This document shows positions 44,017-48,263 of a DNA stretch of 48,263 nucleotides, piece by piece. The notes under the pieces were generated by a model. It ran no database searches, was not told the DNA's origin, and saw nothing but the letters and a program-made list of their open reading frames with translations. The position numbers were made by a program, and so were the translations under genes. How positions within the stretch are numbered: position 1 is the first letter of the stretch; each line of letters begins with the position of its first letter. Origin of the DNA: Hymenoscyphus infarciens (Eukaryota > Ascomycota > Leotiomycetes > Helotiales > Helotiaceae). The DNA lies in contig LLCB01000386.1 of NCBI GenBank assembly GCA_001414345.1, positions 1 to 48,263 on the forward strand, in the 5' to 3' direction.

Positions 44017-45780
44017 TCAAACCTTTTCCCGCTCCGCTGACGCCTCAAGTCCCCCACTCGTACCCGCACTCTCCTCCATCTCCCTCGCCTCCTTCAGAAC
44101 CCTCTCATTCTCCTTCCTCTCCAACCTAACCCTCCTTTCCTCCCTCCAAACAGGTCCCCACTTCAACTCAACCCAAAGCATTGGCATAGTCGCAATACAG
44201 ATCAGCGAAATAAAAGTAAAACACCATCCTCGGCCCATATGTTCAATCATAATGCTAATAATCCCCGTCCCCGCAGCACCAACCAGACATCTCACAAGAT
44301 TATTCGCTGCCGTCGCTGTAGAAGGACTTTGAGGATAAAGATCCACAACCAAAGTACCAAGGATATTGAATGAGCCATTGACAGTGAGTCCGATGAGGAA
44401 TTGGAGGACAAGCGGTGCTGCGAGGTTTACATTTTTCTCGAGGACCCAGCCGTAGCAGAGCACGCAGGTGAGGCCGAAACCTAGGAGGGGCCAGATGAGG
44501 TCTAGACGGGCTTTTTCGATGGGAAAATTCTTTAGATCGTCACCTCTTTTTCGGTCGATGGTAAAACCTATTTGTTTTGCCACTCGTTTGTAATTCCGAT
44601 CCAGCATTTTTCCGTTAACGAAACTTGCGAGGGCACAGCCGACTCCGAAGGGTATATAGCATAGTCCAATTTGGAGGTCGTTGAAGTGATAGATTTCTTG
44701 GAATAACTCCGGGATGGAAGCGACGATATCGTAGAATGCTGTGTATATCAGAGAGTTGTAGATTAGCACCACGGCCATATCTTTCTCCATGATAATATGA
44801 ATGGTTTTGAGTGGATTTGGCCATCGAAGTTTTCGTTTCCGCGCTAATTCCGCTTGTTGAAGTCGGCGGCCTTCAGCACTCCTCGTTCTTGAAAGTCCGC
44901 CAGCGGATTTTGCTTCTTTGCGAAGATTCCACCACTCAAGAACTGACATGTTCCAACCTTGTGGGGGAACGGATCCATTTCCAACGACATTTCGTCCTGT
45001 TTCGGGAACAGTGAGGACGAATGTAATGAGAAAGCATCCACCAACAATAGTGAGGAACCAGAATATAGAGCGCCACCCAAGAAATTGCGCCAAAATTCCT
45101 CCAATGACGGGACCTAGGGCAGGTCCCATCATTGCCCCTGCTCCCACTATTCCCATGTAATATCCACGTTCGGCACTAGACGAGACATCGGCAACTACGC
45201 CAAAACCCAACGCAATTGCGCCACTGCTCCCAGTACTCTGGAGACAACGCAGGATGAAAAGAGCAGCATAGCTATCCTGTAAAGCCAGACCAATATTGGC
45301 ACCCATATAAATGACAAATGCCAGTATATAAGCGGGCCTTCTTCCTGCCATATCTGCCAAGTCCCCAAAAATGGTAGGTGCAAGTCCCTGGAATATCATA
45401 TAAGACGTGAGGGTCAAATTGATGAGTTTCGTATCGACATTGAGATCGACTCGAAGAGGATTGAGAGCTGGAAAGTAGATATTGGCGGAAGTGGGGGACA
45501 GAAATGCTGCCCAAGTGACCATTATAACAATATATCGTTTCTTCCAGACGCCAAAAGCCGAATAGACAGGTCCTGTTGTAACGGCTGCCAATTGTTCCAG
45601 ATCTGGTCCGCCATTTTGAGATTCCTCATTTCGAATTTCGTCCTCTGGGAGACTTTGAGTGCTCTCGTGAGAAAGAGGCGGAGTTTGTTCTGTTGTTGGA
45701 GGGGTGGTGTCTCGATTTATTTCCGAAGTCCCTTCTGCTTTTGCCTTTCCGACGGCTCCTATCTGATTTCCCTCGGCCAT
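44017..45780 (-). CDS. MFS transporter, DHA1 drug:H+ antiporter type (Qdr/Dtr-like)
   Basis: A single exon of 587 residues. A polar N-terminus (1-80) precedes 12 predicted membrane helices. MFS motif A occurs in the loop after TM2 as GDLADMAGRR (139-148) and the antiporter motif C in TM5 as GAGAMMGPALGPVIGG (213-228), which marks drug:H+ antiporters with 12 helices (DHA1). A long charged central loop (about 265-335, ending RKRKLRWPNPLKTIHIIMEK) separates the two halves. The C-terminus is Arg/Glu-rich. Yeast relatives such as Qdr1-3 and Dtr1 export drugs, polyamines or dityrosine; the substrate is unknown here. The gene lies head-to-head with the Ufe1-like gene and shares with it a 0.7 kb promoter region. 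Confidence 0.93.
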   Translation of the reverse strand: MAEGNQIGAVGKAKAEGTSEINRDTTPPTTEQTPPLSHESTQSLPEDEIRNEESQNGGPDLEQLAAVTTGPVYSAFGVWKKRYIVIMVTWAAFLSPTSANIYFPALNPLRVDLNVDTKLINLTLTSYMIFQGLAPTIFGDLADMAGRRPAYILAFVIYMGANIGLALQDSYAALFILRCLQSTGSSGAIALGFGVVADVSSSAERGYYMGIVGAGAMMGPALGPVIGGILAQFLGWRSIFWFLTIVGGCFLITFVLTVPETGRNVVGNGSVPPQGWNMSVLEWWNLRKEAKSAGGLSRTRSAEGRRLQQAELARKRKLRWPNPLKTIHIIMEKDMAVVLIYNSLIYTAFYDIVASIPELFQEIYHFNDLQIGLCYIPFGVGCALASFVNGKMLDRNYKRVAKQIGFTIDRKRGDDLKNFPIEKARLDLIWPLLGFGLTCVLCYGWVLEKNVNLAAPLVLQFLIGLTVNGSFNILGTLVVDLYPQSPSTATAANNLVRCLVGAAGTGIISIMIEHMGRGWCFTFISLICIATMPMLWVELKWGPVWREERRVRLERKENERVLKEAREMEESAGTSGGLEASAEREKV

Positions 45781-46493
45781 GTGGTGAGATGTTCGTATAT
45801 CATAACAAGAGAAAGAAACAAAAGCAAAAAAGCTAAGACATGGAAAATTCTCAGAAGGGAAGGAAAGAAAGAAAGTACAGCCAACTCACATCGAATTTAA
45901 TGTTACGGTAGCGTGGAAATGACGCCGGCTCCACAGATGCCCGTTATTCCCACGATGGGGCAACCAAAGATGGCGGTCAGTGGCCAATGACTGCCACCAT
46001 CTTGCGGGAGTTGTCATCCGACGGAGCGATAACGGATGGAGGTGATGGCAATCAGTAAAAATTCCACGGAGCGCCGATGAGCCCCATTCATTCGTTAATT
46101 CCGAATCACCTCCGATCAATCGAGGCTTGGGTTTTCAGGTCCAAGAGGAAAGAGATTTTGAGGATAATGCTTCTTTTCTCTCGATTGGAAATCCGTATCC
46201 ATCATGGCTGCAGATTTCAATGTTGTTCTGTCAGGTATCACGATGTGTGTTGCTTGAGAGTTTTGAAGAAAACTGGAAGCTCTGGAGGAGAAGAAGGATG
46301 ATGAGTGTGGGCACGTGATGACTAAGAAGGTCCAGCCACATAACGGACGCCACACTTGCAACTGACGCTGGCATTTCGATCAAGCCTAGCCTTGCCCTCT
46401 AAACTCTGGCATCATAGGCAGGCCAAGTTTGCGCCCATACAAGCTGCTTCACATCTCTCACTCCCCAAGCATCCAATTTGCATACCCACCTCT
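45781..46493. promoter_or_regulatory. Divergent promoter region between MFS and Ufe1-like genes
   Basis: 713 bp. The side near 45781-45880 is A-rich on the plus strand (GAAAGAAACAAAAGCAAAAA), as a leader of the minus-strand MFS gene would be in CT form. CACGTGATGACTAAG at about 46313-46327 contains CACGTG, an E-box that Cbf1 or bHLH factors bind in yeast. Short ORFs here have no motif. Confidence 0.45.
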
Positions 46494-47643
46494 ATGATGG
46501 ACCTCACTCCTCTCCTAGACGAGCTCCTCAGAAGCCACGATGCCAAACCAACGACGAAGCCATCCTTGACTCTCCAGAATATCGACGAATTTCAAAAGGA
46601 GGCATATCGGATTGTTGGTATCTCGAATGCGGTGGCATAATCTCATCTAACTTTGTTGTGTAGAACTCCCATATTGCCTCACTAAACGCCTACCTCACAA
46701 AGATACGGCAATCATATCTTTCTACAGCACCACCACCACGAAGAACGAGACTATCTGCGAACGAAAAACAATGGCACTTTTTGACGGATAGACAAAAAGA
46801 GGAGATTGATGCCGAAACGAAACAACTGCTCCGAGAGCTTAATGCCAGCATTCGACATTTGGCTGACGCTGAGCAATTACGGCAGGACACCGAGAGGACA
46901 CTCTCACGAAGGAAATTTGCACGATTAGGATTGGGGTCTCTAGGGAAATGGGCAGCAGGAGGAGCAGGACAAACTAAATCCTCGGACCAACAGCTTGAGG
47001 AAGCGAGAGCGAACGCGATTAGCGGACATCGAGAGAGCGTCTTGTGGTATTTACGGCAGAAACTACAAGAATGCGGAGGGATCCAAGCAGCCATGATGGA
47101 GAAACGAATACTCCGAGAAGTGGAAAAGAATAAGATTGTTCTGGCAAATTCGAAGGTGGGGCATATGCCAGAGCTTGGAGGTTTCGACAATGCTGCAGTA
47201 CCCCCATCAAGTTACAAATCCAGTGCTCCACATGTGGAAACTCAGCAGTTGGATCCGGAAAGCGAATTGTCGCAGGAACAAATACAAATTTTCGAGAAGG
47301 AAAACCAAGACATGTTGAAACTTTACGAGAGCAAACTGGATCAAGTTAGGTACGTGGCAGGAGTATCTTTGATGAAAAGAGCGAGAATTGACACGTTTCT
47401 AGAACCGCGGAAAAATCCCTGGTTGAAATATCCGAACTTCAGACACAGCTTGTCAATAACCTTGCCACCCAATCAGAACATATCACTCAGTTGGTGGAAG
47501 ACTCTTTGTTGACGACGGAAAACGTTGGGGGTGGAAACAAACAACTCAAGAAAGCAGCGAAGCGGAAGAGCACGGCCAAGTACGTCTTTTACGTTTCGTG
47601 TGGGTTGAGTCTTTTCCTGGTAATGTGGGATTTGGTCATTTGA
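46494..47643 (+). CDS. ufe1: ER t-SNARE, Ufe1/syntaxin-18-like
   Basis: Exons 46494-46613, 46664-47349 and 47403-47643 (introns 50 and 53 bp) give 348 residues. The start MMDLTPLLDELLR and FQKEAYRINSHIASLNAYL match the N-terminal domain of syntaxin-18/Ufe1. The SNARE motif spans about 262-325: LYESKLDQVRTAEKSLVEIS, ELQTQLVNNLATQSEHITQL, with the likely zero-layer Gln292, then the typical TTENVGGGNKQLKKAAKRKS linker. A C-terminal anchor YVFYVSCGLSLFLVMWDLVI (329-348) ends the protein. Ufe1 is the ER t-SNARE for retrograde Golgi-to-ER transport and works with Sec20, Use1 and Sec22. The first intron donor GTTGGT is weak but is fixed by the frame and the homologous block. Confidence 0.94.
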
Positions 47644-48017
47644 GAGAGATCATACTCTTGGTGATTCCTTTTCCGAATAGCTGCGTTTTTGCGTTTTGCA
47701 TGTGAGCACAAGATTCCGAGACGGGATGAGATGAGGATATGCAGGCACGGCAGGGCTGCTGTGCTCGTGAAGAAGCCGGTCGGAAGTCGAAGTTGAAGTC
47801 GAAGTCGAAGCCGAAGTCTTCTGGCACATGCTCTCATCGATCCCTAGCCATGAATCGTAATTCTTGTCAGCGCGTGAAGGGCAAATAATCTGTTGAAGTT
47901 ATCCGAGGGCGGGCAGCATGGGGAATCTACCTCGGCGTATGTACCAGTGACGACGATCCAAGCAGGAGCTGTGCATTACTAAATATATAAAGTCCCGCTC
48001 ACCCAGGGCGCTCAGTC
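47644..48017. other. Intergenic with a short 6-bp repeat
   Basis: After the Ufe1 stop there is a GAAGTC/GAAGTT hexamer repeat at about 47785-47820 (seven imperfect units). TAAATATATAAAGTCC near 47980-47995 resembles a TATA box that could serve a gene beyond the window. I see no gene. Confidence 0.45.
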
Positions 48018-48056
48018 ATGTTGACCTGCCCTGCCCTGCATACCTTCTCCGGTCAG

Positions 48057-48190
48057 CCCACTTCTTTCCCCAGGCCACCACCACTTCTTTCCCCAGGCCA
48101 CCACCACCTCTTTCCCCAGGCCACCACCACCTCTTTCCCCAGGCCACCACCACCTCTTTCCCCAGGCCACCACCACCTCAGTTCCCCGAT
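48057..48190. repeat. 23-bp minisatellite, about five copies
   Basis: The unit TCTTTCCCCAGGCCACCACC (20 of 23 bases, then ACC) starts at 48063, 48086, 48109, 48132 and 48155. Copies are almost identical, with one change (ACTT for ACCT) in the first. Because 23 is not a multiple of three, the frame changes with each copy, so the short open frames over it (both strands) are probably not real. The window ends in a pyrimidine-rich run (48240-48263). Confidence 0.92.
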
Positions 48191-48263
48191 CGACCGGCAT
48201 TCTGGGGCTGTCACCAACCCACCTGCAGTCCAGTGAATGACTCCACCGCCCTCCCCCTCCCCC

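Noticed and set aside
48012..48236. Repetitive proline/histidine or tryptophan-rich proteins on either strand at the right edge
   Set aside because: They are translations of a 23-bp minisatellite whose length is not a multiple of three, so the protein repeat is an artefact of the DNA repeat.
1..48263. tRNA, 5S rRNA or other RNA genes
   Set aside because: I looked for B-box-like GTTCRANYC and cloverleaf-type sequences on both strands and found none that I could support; a tRNA search program would be decisive.

Overview
The window is from a filamentous ascomycete (Pezizomycotina), possibly a leotiomycete, although the class is an inference. The signs are many spliced genes with introns mostly of 45-130 bp (GT...AG, often with a CTRAC-like branch site), fungal housekeeping genes (VPS15, LEA1, a Dpb3-like histone-fold protein, a CLC transporter, a Ufe1-like SNARE), and a 13 kb block of AT-rich DNA almost without CpA and TpG. 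Such a block is the signature of repeat-induced point mutation (RIP), a genome defence of these fungi.

Region 1 (1-13350) is a transposon graveyard. After about 525 bp of simple repeats, a decayed hAT DNA transposon lies on the minus strand (recognisable transposase pieces near 11140-10930 and 1770-1620). It is split by a full-length Ty3/Gypsy chromovirus on the plus strand (2550-10641) with two 497-bp LTRs and an intact 5-bp target duplication TATAC. The hAT frame matches on both sides once the insertion is removed. Both elements are full of C-to-T/G-to-A changes and stops. A 129-bp near-perfect palindrome lies within the hAT element.

Region 2 (14331-27298) is a gene island: a small hydrophilic protein, VPS15 (PI3-kinase complex protein kinase), LEA1 (U2 snRNP A'), a Dpb3-like histone-fold protein (minus), and a six-exon gene of unknown function with a 3 x 17-residue repeat and a possible C2-like domain. 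A 126-bp MITE sits in an intron of the last gene and a 247-bp relative lies just after it. Both have 5-bp target duplications.

Region 3 (27299-40162) holds a pseudogene with only in-frame stops (minus), a secreted GH43 glycosidase, a CLC chloride/proton transporter with a 16-nt microexon, a secreted lactonase-like beta-propeller, a decayed 2EXR-domain gene and an extended SDR (epimerase-like).

Region 4 (40163-48263) holds an intact BTB-domain gene, a decayed BTB paralogue 1 kb downstream, an MFS drug/polyamine-type transporter (minus), a divergently transcribed Ufe1/syntaxin-18-like ER SNARE, and a 23-bp minisatellite close to the end of the window.

The genes do not form an obvious pathway cluster; GH43, the lactonase-like protein, the SDR and the MFS transporter are individually plausible catabolic or export functions. 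No certain new system was found. The strongest signals are the nested, frame-consistent RIP-inactivated transposons, the small MITE family, and three decayed genes (one beside an intact paralogue). All exon borders come from reading splice sites and frames by eye.
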